A stretch of DNA of 27,444 bases from Spirochaetaceae bacterium (GCA_031265015.1 JAISDG010000048.1:1-27444), one strand, 5' to 3'. Positions 6,647 to 14,614 are shown, counted from the first letter of the stretch. A program made the numbers and translations. The notes: generated by a model from the letters alone, not told the origin.

Positions 6647-8468
6647 CTGTATCTACCTTGCTAATATCGGGCGCCGGGATGCCCAAAAGTGTCCGGACTT
6701 CCGCCAGGGTCCCGGGCCCGGTGGCGGCATCCTTAAGATTTACCACGGCAAACATCCGCACCGGTTTTTCTTTACCCTTAACGGTAACTGGCGGCATTTC
6801 CTCGGTGATAAGCTCGTTTCCTACCAGGTCCCAGGTATCTTCGGTAATAAGAATATCTGTTCCCAGGGGCTTGTTGAGGGCTTCGGTCCGGCTGGCCAGG
6901 TTTACCGGATCGCCGATGGCCGTGTATTCCATCCGCTGTTCGGAACCAATCTGGCCTGCGGTAACTACCCCGGTATTAATGCCGCAGCCTATCCGTATTT
7001 CGGGATTGCCCGGATCGCCTTTTTCCCGTTTGGCGTTAATTTCCAGCAGCGCGTAGCGCATCATAAGCGCCGCCTTGACGCAGTTAAAGGCGTCTGTTTC
7101 GGGGGATCCGGCGGTATAGGCCGTACCCCAGTGGGCCATAACGGCGTCGCCGATAAATTTGTCCACCACCCCGCCGGTCTTTTCCACGCAGTCCACCATG
7201 CGGGTAAAGTACTCGTTCAGCCACATAACAATCCGGTTGGAAGCGTCCTCGCCAAAGGCCTTGGTAAAATTTTCCGATTTTTCGGTAAAGCCCCGGATAT
7301 CGGAAAAGAAAACCGTCGCGTGCTTGGGAAGACCGCCGGGCTTAATTTCGCCCCGCATGGCCCGGACGGCAATATCCCGGTTGGTAAACCTGCCGAATAT
7401 GCTCAGGGCGCTGCTCATCTTGCCGAAACTGCTGGTTAAAAGGCCCAGCTCGTCCCGGGTCCTGGGCTTAAGATCAACCTCGAACTGGCCTCCTTCAATC
7501 TGCAGGGCGGCGTCCGCCAGGGCACGTACCGGGGTGCTGATCGTTTTGGAAAAGAACCAGATAAACAATATGGCAACAAAAAGAACTCCCGCCATCAGGA
7601 ACAGGTTTTGCCGGGTAATACTCTGGACCGCCTCAAAAACCACGCTGTGGGGTATGGTGGTGATGACTACCACATTTGTCTGGGGAACCCGGTAATAGGC
7701 GCCGAAAAATTTAATCCCCTGGGAATCGGTATAGGAAATCTGGCGGTTGTTGTCCCCTTCTTTTTGCATGGTATCTACAATGGGCAGGGTGGAAAAATTC
7801 GCGCCCCCCAAAACAAGATCGGTCTCGGGATAGAGCAGCAGGTCCCCCTCTCCGGTAATCATAAAACTGGAATTGATACCCGTACCAAAGGATTCCGAAA
7901 GCTCATCGGGGGCAAAAAGCACTTCCACGGTTTCAGCCCCGGCATTCCGGGTAAATACAAGCGTGATAAGGGGGATGCCGAAATTCGGCGAAGCGTTAAC
8001 CACCTGAATGTAATCTTCCGCGGCGCCGCCCGGGGAAACGCCCGAATCAAAATAGCTTCTTGCCGTTTGAATATCGGTGTCGTTCAAAAAGAAAAATTGC
8101 TCGTTGGGGATCAGCGAGAGCCCCCCGTCATTTTTTACCGCCAGGGCCGCAATGTTTTGGTTCCGGCTGAAAAAATAACGGTCCAGTTCCGGGTCGCGGT
8201 TTGTAATGCCCTGGTCCCGGCTTAGCATTTCCAGGTACAAAAGAACCCCGGCCTGGAGCGACTTAAGGGTGTTTTCAGCCTGGGAACCCGCCCGCCGGTT
8301 AACGGTAAAGTTATTGTCCTCGGCGGTACGCTGGGCGTCCTGGGTACTGATCACCGAAACAAGAATGGTCACCGCTCCCAGGGCCAGCAGCAACAACAAA
8401 GAAATGATGATAACCAGTTTTGCCCCGATGGGAAACAAAACACGGGTTTTAGGGAGATTTTCCTGCAT
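6609..8468 (-). CDS. Membrane class III adenylate cyclase with periplasmic sensor and HAMP domain
   Basis: 619 residues, ATG 8468 with GGAG seven bases upstream. Membrane segment 1 (16-38), a ~245-residue extracytoplasmic sensor of Cache-like type (45-285), membrane segment 2 (288-306), HAMP (307-360), then a class III cyclase domain (380-580). Catalytic residues are present: metal-binding Asp390 (F-F-S-D-I-R-G-F) and Asp441 (K-F-I-G-D-A), adenine-specifying Lys437, Thr516 (Y-T-A-I-G-D) where the IIIa subclass has Asp, and transition-state Asn523 and Arg527 (N-L-A-S-R). The Lys/Thr pair indicates ATP to cAMP conversion and subclass IIIb, some members of which respond to bicarbonate. It is the first gene of a three-gene unit behind a sigma-70 promoter. 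The sensed ligand is unknown. Confidence 0.93.
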   Translation of the reverse strand: MQENLPKTRVLFPIGAKLVIIISLLLLLALGAVTILVSVISTQDAQRTAEDNNFTVNRRAGSQAENTLKSLQAGVLLYLEMLSRDQGITNRDPELDRYFFSRNQNIAALAVKNDGGLSLIPNEQFFFLNDTDIQTARSYFDSGVSPGGAAEDYIQVVNASPNFGIPLITLVFTRNAGAETVEVLFAPDELSESFGTGINSSFMITGEGDLLLYPETDLVLGGANFSTLPIVDTMQKEGDNNRQISYTDSQGIKFFGAYYRVPQTNVVVITTIPHSVVFEAVQSITRQNLFLMAGVLFVAILFIWFFSKTISTPVRALADAALQIEGGQFEVDLKPRTRDELGLLTSSFGKMSSALSIFGRFTNRDIAVRAMRGEIKPGGLPKHATVFFSDIRGFTEKSENFTKAFGEDASNRIVMWLNEYFTRMVDCVEKTGGVVDKFIGDAVMAHWGTAYTAGSPETDAFNCVKAALMMRYALLEINAKREKGDPGNPEIRIGCGINTGVVTAGQIGSEQRMEYTAIGDPVNLASRTEALNKPLGTDILITEDTWDLVGNELITEEMPPVTVKGKEKPVRMFAVVNLKDAATGPGTLAEVRTLLGIPAPDISKVDTDAEEKKYKIQGN

Positions 8469-8509
8469 GCGGGTGCTCCGAAAAGAAATCTACAAAGCGT
8501 TATTCTGCT

Positions 8510-8539
8510 ATTTTATCATAATTTGCTTCCTCCTGTCAA
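8510..8539 (-). promoter_or_regulatory. Sigma-70 promoter of the cyclase operon
   Basis: On the minus strand TTGACA (8539-8534) and TAAAAT (8515-8510) are separated by 18 bases, a perfect -35 and a five-of-six -10. The cyclase start lies about 40 bases downstream of the -10. The only ORF behind it is the cyclase, which supports the assignment. Confidence 0.8.
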
Positions 8540-8576
8540 TGTACATGAGACCTTTTTGTTTGGATTGAATTGACGC

Positions 8577-9494
8577 TTAAGCGGGCGGGGTCCCGGCCGG
8601 GCGCAGATACTTTTTCCACTCCGAAGGGGCTATACCGGTTTTGTTCTTGAAAAGCCGGGAAAAATAGTACTGATCCTCAAAGCCAAGGCTAAAAGACACC
8701 TCTTTTACCGAGACGTTCTCATCTTCAAGAAGATGTTCGGCCCGGTGGATTTTCAGCTGGATAAAGTATTGGTAGGGGGTCATTGCCGTGTAGGTTTTAA
8801 ATATCTCGTTAAAGCGGGAGGGGCTTAAGCCCAGTTCCGCCGAAATATCCGTCAGATTAAGGATGCTTTCCACCCGGGAACCCATAAGGCGCTTTGCCTT
8901 TTCCACGACAGTCTGGTAGTAATCGGGTTTTTTGCCCCGCCTTTCATGGGTAAGGATCTCCGCCAGAATGTACAGTATTCCCGAACAGGCCCGAAGCTGG
9001 TAAAGAGGCTGCTGGGTTCGCACTTCTTCAAAGATCCGGTTATAGGTGGTAATAAAATCATCCCGTATGCCGATGTCGAAAAAGATATGCTGGGGACTGA
9101 TGATCCCTTCAACAAGCATCCGGGTAAAATAATCGCCCTTAAAACCTACCCAGTATTCCTGCCAGCCTATCTCGAATGCCGGTTTATAGGAGTGTTTCAT
9201 CCCCGGCAGTATCAGCAGAAGGGAACCCGGCTTTACCTGGTAACTGCGGTCATCGGCATTAAAAACGCCCTCCCCTCCGGTAAGGTACACGGTCTGGAAA
9301 ATCGGCAGTATACGGCCCTCCGCCACAGGGCGGAAGGGAGCGGGATGGGCCTCCCTATTGGGAGGATACACGACATGGGGAGGAATAATGGTATTACCCG
9401 CGGTAGTGCAGATCACCCCCAGTTTTTCATCTTCTTCGCTTACCGGTAAATAGTGGAAAAAAGAGTCCGGCTTTCCCGGGGATTTTGCCTGCAT
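8577..9494 (-). CDS. AraC-family transcriptional regulator
   Basis: 305 residues. The N-terminal ~170 residues form a cupin-like sensor domain (P-x-F-x-x-V-Y-L-T-x-G-E-G-x-F, K-P-G-S-L-L-L-I-L-P-G). The C-terminal ~98 residues hold the paired helix-turn-helix: first L-T-D-I-S-A-E-L-G-L-S-P-S-R-F-N-E-I-F-K, second V-K-E-V-S-F-S-L-G-F-E-D-Q-Y-Y-F-S-R-L-F-K, then the family signature G-I-A-P-S-E-W-K. It is divergent from the sugar isomerase/ABC operon and very likely senses the imported sugar or a derivative. No ribosome binding site precedes ATG 9494 and the predicted -10 ends five bases before it, so the mRNA may be leaderless. The ligand is not identifiable. Confidence 0.92.
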   Translation of the reverse strand: MQAKSPGKPDSFFHYLPVSEEDEKLGVICTTAGNTIIPPHVVYPPNREAHPAPFRPVAEGRILPIFQTVYLTGGEGVFNADDRSYQVKPGSLLLILPGMKHSYKPAFEIGWQEYWVGFKGDYFTRMLVEGIISPQHIFFDIGIRDDFITTYNRIFEEVRTQQPLYQLRACSGILYILAEILTHERRGKKPDYYQTVVEKAKRLMGSRVESILNLTDISAELGLSPSRFNEIFKTYTAMTPYQYFIQLKIHRAEHLLEDENVSVKEVSFSLGFEDQYYFSRLFKNKTGIAPSEWKKYLRPAGTPPA

Positions 9495-9499
9495 AGTCT

Positions 9500-9528
9500 A
9501 TAATAAGCGATTTTGTCCATTATCACAA
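9500..9528 (-). promoter_or_regulatory. Promoter of the araC-family gene
   Basis: On the minus strand TTGTGA (9528-9523) and TATTAT (9505-9500) lie 17 bases apart. The start codon at 9494 is where transcription would begin. The first GTCCATTA repeat (9515-9522) sits inside the spacer, so binding there would block the promoter (inferred autorepression). Confidence 0.6.
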
Positions 9529-9545
9529 GAAAAAAGTCCATTACC
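9515..9545. promoter_or_regulatory. Putative AraC-family operator: two direct repeats 21 bp apart
   Basis: GTCCATTATC starts at 9515 and GTCCATTACC starts at 9536, nine of ten bases identical, start to start 21 bp (two helical turns). Direct half-sites at this spacing are the hallmark of AraC-type regulators, as in araI1/araI2. The second copy abuts the poor -35 of the isomerase promoter and the first lies in the araC promoter. This geometry fits activation of one gene and repression of the other. Confidence 0.65.
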
Positions 9546-9570
9546 GGCCGGGACCTTGCGGGGGTATAAT
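9542..9570 (+). promoter_or_regulatory. Predicted activator-dependent promoter of the sugar operon
   Basis: A perfect -10 TATAAT (9565-9570) has at 17-bp spacing only TACCGG (9542-9547) as -35, a poor match overlapping the downstream AraC half-site. Such a weak -35 next to an operator is typical of class II activation. Two copies of GTATATCT (9578-9594) lie in the resulting leader. Confidence 0.5.
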
Positions 9571-9607
9571 TTTGGGGGTATATCTGGTATATCTATGGGT
9601 AGGTGTT

Positions 9608-10264
9608 ATGGATAAGCAAGAGGCTGGTAAAGTTCGAATCGGTTTATTGGGGATAGGACTGGATACCTACTGGGCCCAGTTTAGCGGTTTACGGGAACGG
9701 CTTACGGGATACCAGAAATCCATTGCCGAAAAGCTGGGCGGTTTTGGCTGCGATGTAGCCGACGCGGGGCTGGTAGATAACGCCGATAAAGCCCGGGCGG
9801 CGGCGGAATTCTTCCGCGAGCGCCGGGTGGAAGCGGTTTTTTTGTACGTTTCAACCTACGCCCTGTCCCATACGGTACTTCCCGCAGCCCGGGAGACAGG
9901 GGTTCCCGTGATAATCCTGAATCTCCAGCCCGTACCGGCGATTGACTATACTTCCTTTAATTCCCTGGGAGACAGGGGCCTTATGACCGGTGAATGGCTT
10001 GCCCACTGTCAAGCCTGCGCGGCGCCGGAAATAGCCAATGTTTTTAACAAAAGCGGGATCAAATACGACCTGGTTACCGGCTGGCTGGAAGACGAAAAAG
10101 CCTGGGACGAAATAGCCCAATGGTGTAACGCGATCAAGGCGCGCTCCCTCCTTTCCGGGGTCCGGGTGGGGATACTGGGGCACTATTACTGTGGTATGCT
10201 TGATGTGTATACCGATATAACAGGACTGGCTTCGGATTTCGGCTGCCATTTTGAATTACTCTAA
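9608..10264 (+). CDS. Fucose/arabinose-isomerase-like protein, N-terminal part (truncated by TAA)
   Basis: 218 residues from ATG 9608 (weak GGTAGGTG upstream). The fold looks like the N-terminal Rossmann-like domains of the L-fucose/L-arabinose isomerase superfamily: a beta-strand start K-V-R-I-G-L-L-G-I-G-L-D, A-V-F-L-Y-V-S-T-Y-A, V-P-V-I-I-L-N-L-Q-P, and V-R-V-G-I-L-G-H-Y-Y-C-G-M-L-D-V-Y. It stops at TAA 10262-10264 after G-C-H-F-E-L-L, exactly where family members continue with an E-M/D-D-L-type helix. The next reading frame continues in phase. Alone, this part lacks all metal-binding and catalytic residues. It is either half of a split enzyme or the head of a pseudogene. Confidence 0.8.
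   Translation: MDKQEAGKVRIGLLGIGLDTYWAQFSGLRERLTGYQKSIAEKLGGFGCDVADAGLVDNADKARAAAEFFRERRVEAVFLYVSTYALSHTVLPAARETGVPVIILNLQPVPAIDYTSFNSLGDRGLMTGEWLAHCQACAAPEIANVFNKSGIKYDLVTGWLEDEKAWDEIAQWCNAIKARSLLSGVRVGILGHYYCGMLDVYTDITGLASDFGCHFELL
10262..10264 (+). other. In-frame ochre codon splitting the isomerase gene
   Basis: The codons read ...GAA TTA CTC TAA ATG GAT TAC CTT..., so upstream and downstream halves are in the same frame with only this TAA between them. One base change (GAA to TAA) would explain it, since Glu is common here in the family. The directly adjacent ATG could permit reinitiation. Other genes in the window end normally at TAA, so the code is standard. Confidence 0.8.
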
Positions 10265-11041
10265 ATGGATTACCTTAAGGCCCTGTGGGATACGGTCGGC
10301 GGGGAGGATATCGCCGCCAAACGCAGGCAGTTTGAAGCGGAATTTGCGGTGTCCGGGGAATGTGAGACCGCGGAGCTGGACCGGGCCGCCAAAACTTCCT
10401 GCGCCCTGGATAAACTGACGGCGGCCCAGCGTCTGGGGGCCATGGCGTATTACTATGAAGGACAAAGCGGTACCGGCCATGAAAATATCGTTACCTCGGT
10501 GATTGCGGGGAACACCCTGCTTACCGCCCATCACGTGCCGGTGGCCGGCGAATGTGAAGTAAAAAACGTCATTGCCATGAAGATCATGGATCTTTTCGGA
10601 GCGGGGGGGTCGTTCTCGGAACTGTACGCCATGGATTTTACCGATGACGTGGTCCTTTGGGGGCACGACGGCCCTGCCCATCCGGCCATAGCCGAAGGGG
10701 CGGTGGCGCTGGTGCCCCTGCCGGTGTACCACGGAAAACCGGGAAAGGGCCTTTCCATTCAGATGAGCGTCAAGTACGGGCCGGTAACTTTCCTGTCGGT
10801 GGTTCAGGACAGGGGCGGCAGGGCTTTCCTGCTCTGTGCGGAGGGGGAATCGGTTCCGGGGCCGGTACTGCAGATTGGTAATACCAACAGCCGTTATAAA
10901 TTTTCGCTTCCTGCCCGGGATTTTGTCAATGCCTGGGCAAAGGCAGGGCCGGCCCATCATTGCGCCATAGGGGTCGGACATATCGCCGGAAAACTAGAAA
11001 AGTTCGCCTTTCTGGCCGGCCTGGAATTTGTGCGTATTTAA
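10265..11041 (+). CDS. Fucose/arabinose-isomerase-like protein, catalytic C-terminal part
   Basis: 258 residues in the same frame as the preceding gene, beginning at an ATG that directly follows its stop; there is no convincing ribosome binding site (T-rich upstream). It carries the active-site features of sugar ketol isomerases of this superfamily: Glu96 (P-V-A-G-E-C), Glu119 (S-E-L-Y-A-M-D-F), His134 and His139 (G-H-D-G-P-A-H) and His231/232 with G-H-I-A (A-H-H-C-A-I-G-V-G-H), expected to bind Mn2+ and catalyse aldose-ketose interconversion. The sequence shows no other damage, which argues that the split is recent, tolerated, or a sequence error. The true substrate (arabinose, fucose, rhamnose or another sugar) is not determined. 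Confidence 0.8.
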   Translation: MDYLKALWDTVGGEDIAAKRRQFEAEFAVSGECETAELDRAAKTSCALDKLTAAQRLGAMAYYYEGQSGTGHENIVTSVIAGNTLLTAHHVPVAGECEVKNVIAMKIMDLFGAGGSFSELYAMDFTDDVVLWGHDGPAHPAIAEGAVALVPLPVYHGKPGKGLSIQMSVKYGPVTFLSVVQDRGGRAFLLCAEGESVPGPVLQIGNTNSRYKFSLPARDFVNAWAKAGPAHHCAIGVGHIAGKLEKFAFLAGLEFVRI

Positions 11042-11062
11042 AGCGGGTGCGAGGAGGTCTTT

Positions 11063-12586
11063 GTGGACGCTGAATACATTTTACAGCTTAAATCTATTAA
11101 CAAATCTTTTCCCGGAGTGAGGGTTCTGGAGGATGTTCACTTTCAACTTCGTCCGGGGGAAATTCATGCCCTTATGGGGGAAAACGGCGCGGGAAAGTCT
11201 ACGCTTATCAAGATTGTTTCCGGCGTTTACCAGCCCAACAAAGGTGATATCTTTTTCAACGGGGAAAAGGTTACCATCAGGTCTCCCCTGGATGCCCAGG
11301 CCCTGGGGATTGCCGCGGTTCACCAGCATGTAACAAGTTTTCCCGATCTTTCCGTGGCGGAAAATATTTTTATGGGGCATGAAAAAACACACCCTGTTTT
11401 TAAGGCGATCGACTGGAAACTGATGAACAAGATGGCCAATGAGCTTTTGGAACAGCTCGACGCCAAGTTCGACAGCCGTGTCCAAATGGGAAACCTTTCC
11501 GTTGCCCAGCAGCAGATTGTTGAAATTGCCAAGGCCCTTTCAACCAATACCGCCGCAAGCCGTACCCGGATCATTATCATGGACGAGCCGACCGCGGCTC
11601 TGTCCAACCGGGAAAGCGAGGACCTCTATAAAATCATACGGAACCTTAAGCAAAAGGGCATTGCGATCATCTTTATTTCCCATCGTTTTGAAGATATGTA
11701 CAATATTGCCGACAGGGTTACGGTGATGCGGGACGGCAGGTACATCGATACCTGGGACGTATCGAAGGTGAGCGATCATACCATGGTGATTGCCATGGTT
11801 GGCCGGGAAATTGTACAGTTTTTCCCGAAACGGGAGGTTGTGCCGGGGGAAGAAATTTTCCGGGTAGAAAACCTTGCCCGGACCGGGTTTTTCAAGGATG
11901 TAAGTTTTAATCTGCGCCGGGGAGAAATACTGGCCCTTACCGGGCTTGTGGGTTCAGGGCGTACCGAGGTCTGCGAGGCGATCTTTGGCGTAACCGGCTA
12001 TGATTCCGGAAAAGTTACCCTGGAGGGAAAGGCCCTTAAGCGGGAAAACCCTTCGGCATCGATCAATGCCGGTATAGGCTACCTTCCCGAAGACCGGCAC
12101 CGGCAGGGACTTGTGCTGCCCTGGGAAATAGCCAAAAATATCTCCCTTGCGGCGCTGGAAAAATTTGCCCTGCGGGGCTGGCTTAATGTAAAGAAAGAAA
12201 ATACATCCGCCAAGGAACTGGGGGAAAAACTCGGCGTGCGGGCCCAGAGCGTTCATGACAAAGTATCTACCCTTTCGGGGGGTAATCAACAGAAAGTGGT
12301 TTTTGCCAAACTGCTAAACTCCGACATGAAGGTAATTATCCTGGATGAGCCGACCAAAGGCGTGGATGTCGGCGCCAAGACCAGTATTTATGAAATAATG
12401 AACGACCTTGCCGCCATGGGTTATGGCATTATCATGGTGTCGTCGGAAATGCCCGAGGTGCTTGGAATGAGCGACCGGGTGGTAATTATGCGAGAGGGCC
12501 GGGTAACGGCGTTCCTGGAAACAAAAGATGTAACCCAGGAGATAATACTGCGCTATGCCATGCAGGATACGGCGCAGACGGCTTAA
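11063..12586 (+). CDS. Sugar ABC transporter, double ATP-binding protein (RbsA/MglA/RhaT type)
   Basis: 507 residues, GTG start 11063 preceded by GAGGAGGT. Two ATPase halves are fused, as in carbohydrate uptake transporter family 2. The first has Walker A G-E-N-G-A-G-K-S-T, signature-like L-S-V-A-Q-Q-Q and Walker B I-I-I-M-D-E-P-T. The second has the degenerate Walker A G-L-V-G-S-G-R-T-E usual for this family, signature L-S-G-G-N-Q-Q-K and Walker B V-I-I-L-D-E-P-T-K-G-V-D-V-G. It powers import of a monosaccharide from the cytoplasmic face of the membrane, working with the two permeases and binding lipoprotein just downstream. Length is normal and all motifs are intact. Confidence 0.95.
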   Translation: MDAEYILQLKSINKSFPGVRVLEDVHFQLRPGEIHALMGENGAGKSTLIKIVSGVYQPNKGDIFFNGEKVTIRSPLDAQALGIAAVHQHVTSFPDLSVAENIFMGHEKTHPVFKAIDWKLMNKMANELLEQLDAKFDSRVQMGNLSVAQQQIVEIAKALSTNTAASRTRIIIMDEPTAALSNRESEDLYKIIRNLKQKGIAIIFISHRFEDMYNIADRVTVMRDGRYIDTWDVSKVSDHTMVIAMVGREIVQFFPKREVVPGEEIFRVENLARTGFFKDVSFNLRRGEILALTGLVGSGRTEVCEAIFGVTGYDSGKVTLEGKALKRENPSASINAGIGYLPEDRHRQGLVLPWEIAKNISLAALEKFALRGWLNVKKENTSAKELGEKLGVRAQSVHDKVSTLSGGNQQKVVFAKLLNSDMKVIILDEPTKGVDVGAKTSIYEIMNDLAAMGYGIIMVSSEMPEVLGMSDRVVIMREGRVTAFLETKDVTQEIILRYAMQDTAQTA

Positions 12587-12597
12587 AGGGAGATTTT

Positions 12598-13590
12598 ATG
12601 GAAAGGGGAAACGCTGTACCGTTTACCGAACGCTTTAGGGAACTGGGGCTTATCATCTTTATCGTTATCATTGCGGCACTGATTCAGATCCGGAATCACG
12701 AATTTCTTACCATTGTTAATATCCGGAACATCTTAACCAATACGTCGATCCTGGCGATCCTTTCGGTAGGGATGATGATGGTTCTGCTGACCGGCGGCAT
12801 AGATTTGTCCATAGGGGCTTCCATGGCCTTTACCGGCATGGTTACCGCCCTTACGGTAAGCGCCAACCCCGGACTTCCGGTATCTGTTCTGCTCCTGGAA
12901 AGCACCTTCCTTGGGGCGGCTGTGGGTTTGGTTGTGGGCGTTTTGGTAGCGCGGTTTTCGATACTGCCTATTATTGCAAGCCTTGGCCTGATGAATGTCG
13001 TGCGGGGCCTTACCTATGTGGTATCCGGGGGAGCCTGGGTCAGCGCCTACCAGATGCCCGCGCACTTTAAAGCTTTTGCCACCGGGACGGTGCTGGGCGT
13101 TAACAACCTGATTATCGCCGCGATAATTGTGAATGTGCTCTTCTATTTCTTTATCAATTATACCAGGACCGGCAGGCGGATCTATGCCGTTGGTTCCAGT
13201 CCCGAGGCCGCGGCGATTGTGGGGCTTCCGGCAAAGCGAATCGTCCTTTTGGTGTATATACTTATGGGCGCCCTGGCGGGTCTTGCCGGCATACTCTGGG
13301 TATCCAAGTATGCCTCTGCCCAGGGGGATACGGCGGTTGGTTATGAGATGAATGTTATCGCCTCCTGCGTGCTTGGGGGTGTCAGCGTATCGGGGGGGCG
13401 CGGCAAGGTTTTTGGACTGCTCCTGGGGGTAGTGCTCTTTGGCATCCTGGCCAATGCCCTGCCTTTGATCAACGTGTCTCCGTTTTGGCAGCAAGCCATA
13501 CAGGGTTTTGTGATTCTTTTTGCGATTATCACAAACGTCATCATCAAGCGTAATAATGACCGGGCAGTACTGTACCGCCGGGTAATATAG
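12598..13590 (+). CDS. Sugar ABC transporter permease 1 (RbsC family)
   Basis: 330 residues, ATG 12598 with AGGGAG seven bases before it and 11 bases after the ATPase stop. Eight to ten hydrophobic segments, with family signatures L-T-G-G-I-D-L-S-I-G-A-S-M-A, R-F-S-I-L-P-I-I-A-S-L-G and V-L-G-G-V-S-V-S-G-G-R-G-K, place it in the branched-chain/ribose permease superfamily. It is expected to form one half of a heterodimeric channel with the next gene product. Two different permease genes per operon is the arrangement of rhamnose and autoinducer-2 importers rather than of ribose importers. Confidence 0.93.
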   Translation: MERGNAVPFTERFRELGLIIFIVIIAALIQIRNHEFLTIVNIRNILTNTSILAILSVGMMMVLLTGGIDLSIGASMAFTGMVTALTVSANPGLPVSVLLLESTFLGAAVGLVVGVLVARFSILPIIASLGLMNVVRGLTYVVSGGAWVSAYQMPAHFKAFATGTVLGVNNLIIAAIIVNVLFYFFINYTRTGRRIYAVGSSPEAAAIVGLPAKRIVLLVYILMGALAGLAGILWVSKYASAQGDTAVGYEMNVIASCVLGGVSVSGGRGKVFGLLLGVVLFGILANALPLINVSPFWQQAIQGFVILFAIITNVIIKRNNDRAVLYRRVI

Positions 13591-13599
13591 GAGCTTCCC

Positions 13600-14583
13600 G
13601 TGAATAAAAGAACCCTGCAGATAAAAAAACCCTGGAACCTTAGGGCATTTCTTTTTCAGTGGGAATGGCTGTTGATAGTAATATTTATCCTTATCCATAT
13701 CCTTAACAGTTCCATTTCTCCCTATTACCTTAATGCCAACACTTTTTTCAATACCCCCAGAAGTTTTCTGGATAAGGCGTTTATCGTTCTTCCCATGATG
13801 TTTGTGATCATCCTGGGGAATATTGATATTTCCGTCGCTTCCAATGTTGCCCTTACCTCGGTACTGATGGCGGTTCTCTACAACGCGGGGCTTCCTATGT
13901 CCCTGGCCATTGCCGCGGCCCTTGTTATCGGGACAGCCCTGGGAGGCTTTAACGGGCTTTTGCAGATCCGGTTTCCTGAGCTGCCGGCGATGATCATCAC
14001 CCTTTCCACAATGACCATTTACCGGGGGCTGGCCTACGTGATCCTCCAGGACCAGGCCGCGGGGGGATTTCCCTCATGGTTCAGCTTTTTTGCCTGGGGA
14101 AATGTGGGGCCCTTTCCCTTTATCTCCATCGTGTTTGTCATAGCGGCGCTGATTTTTGGCGTTTTACTTCACTGTACAAGCTTTGGCCGTGTTCTTTACG
14201 GCATGGGCAATAATCTTACCGCCTGTAAGTACTCGGGAATACACACAAAACGGGTCCTGCTTATTGTAAGCCTTCTTACGGGGCTTATGTCGGCGGTCTG
14301 CGCGATCTTTCTTACTTCCCGCATGGGAAGTACCAGGCCCAATGTGGCCCAGGGTTATGAACTGGACGTAATTGCCATGGTGGTTCTTGGCGGCGTAAGT
14401 ACCTCCGGGGGAACCGGGCGCATTGCCGGACCTCTTTTGGCGATCTTTATTATCGGGTTTTTAAATTACGGCCTGGGGCTTGTTAACGCGTCGGCGCAGG
14501 TGATCCTGGTTGTATTGGGATTGCTCTTGGTTTTGTCGGTTCTGGTAATGAACCTTCGTATTTCGGGTAAACAGTCCGTATAG
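13600..14583 (+). CDS. Sugar ABC transporter permease 2 (RbsC family)
   Basis: 327 residues, GTG 13600 with AGGAG about seven bases upstream; nine bases separate it from the first permease. It is a multi-spanning membrane protein with G-N-I-D-I-S-V-A-S-N-V-A, I-R-F-P-E-L-P-A-M-I-I-T-L-S-T-M-T-I-Y-R-G and V-V-L-G-G-V-S-T-S-G-G-T-G-R, the same signatures as its neighbour but clearly diverged. It is the partner permease of an importer of the RhaPQ/LsrCD kind. The first ~15 residues are basic and cytoplasmic. No irregularity is seen. Confidence 0.93.
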   Translation: MNKRTLQIKKPWNLRAFLFQWEWLLIVIFILIHILNSSISPYYLNANTFFNTPRSFLDKAFIVLPMMFVIILGNIDISVASNVALTSVLMAVLYNAGLPMSLAIAAALVIGTALGGFNGLLQIRFPELPAMIITLSTMTIYRGLAYVILQDQAAGGFPSWFSFFAWGNVGPFPFISIVFVIAALIFGVLLHCTSFGRVLYGMGNNLTACKYSGIHTKRVLLIVSLLTGLMSAVCAIFLTSRMGSTRPNVAQGYELDVIAMVVLGGVSTSGGTGRIAGPLLAIFIIGFLNYGLGLVNASAQVILVVLGLLLVLSVLVMNLRISGKQSV

Positions 14584-14614
14584 TACGGGCTAATTATAGT
14601 TTAGGAGGAAAAAG

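Noticed and set aside
8508..8534. AGGAGG followed by ATG ATA AAA TAG on the minus strand, a possible leader peptide
   Set aside because: It lies within the predicted cyclase promoter, upstream of the transcription start, so it would not be transcribed from it.
9523..9528. TGTGA half-site on the minus strand, considered as a CRP/cAMP box
   Set aside because: There is no matching TCACA half at the proper spacing; it is better explained as the -35 of the araC promoter.
9578..9594. Direct repeat GTATATCT-G-GTATATCT before the isomerase
   Set aside because: The 9-bp spacing does not fit the AraC-type site, and it lies downstream of the predicted transcription start; kept only as a note.
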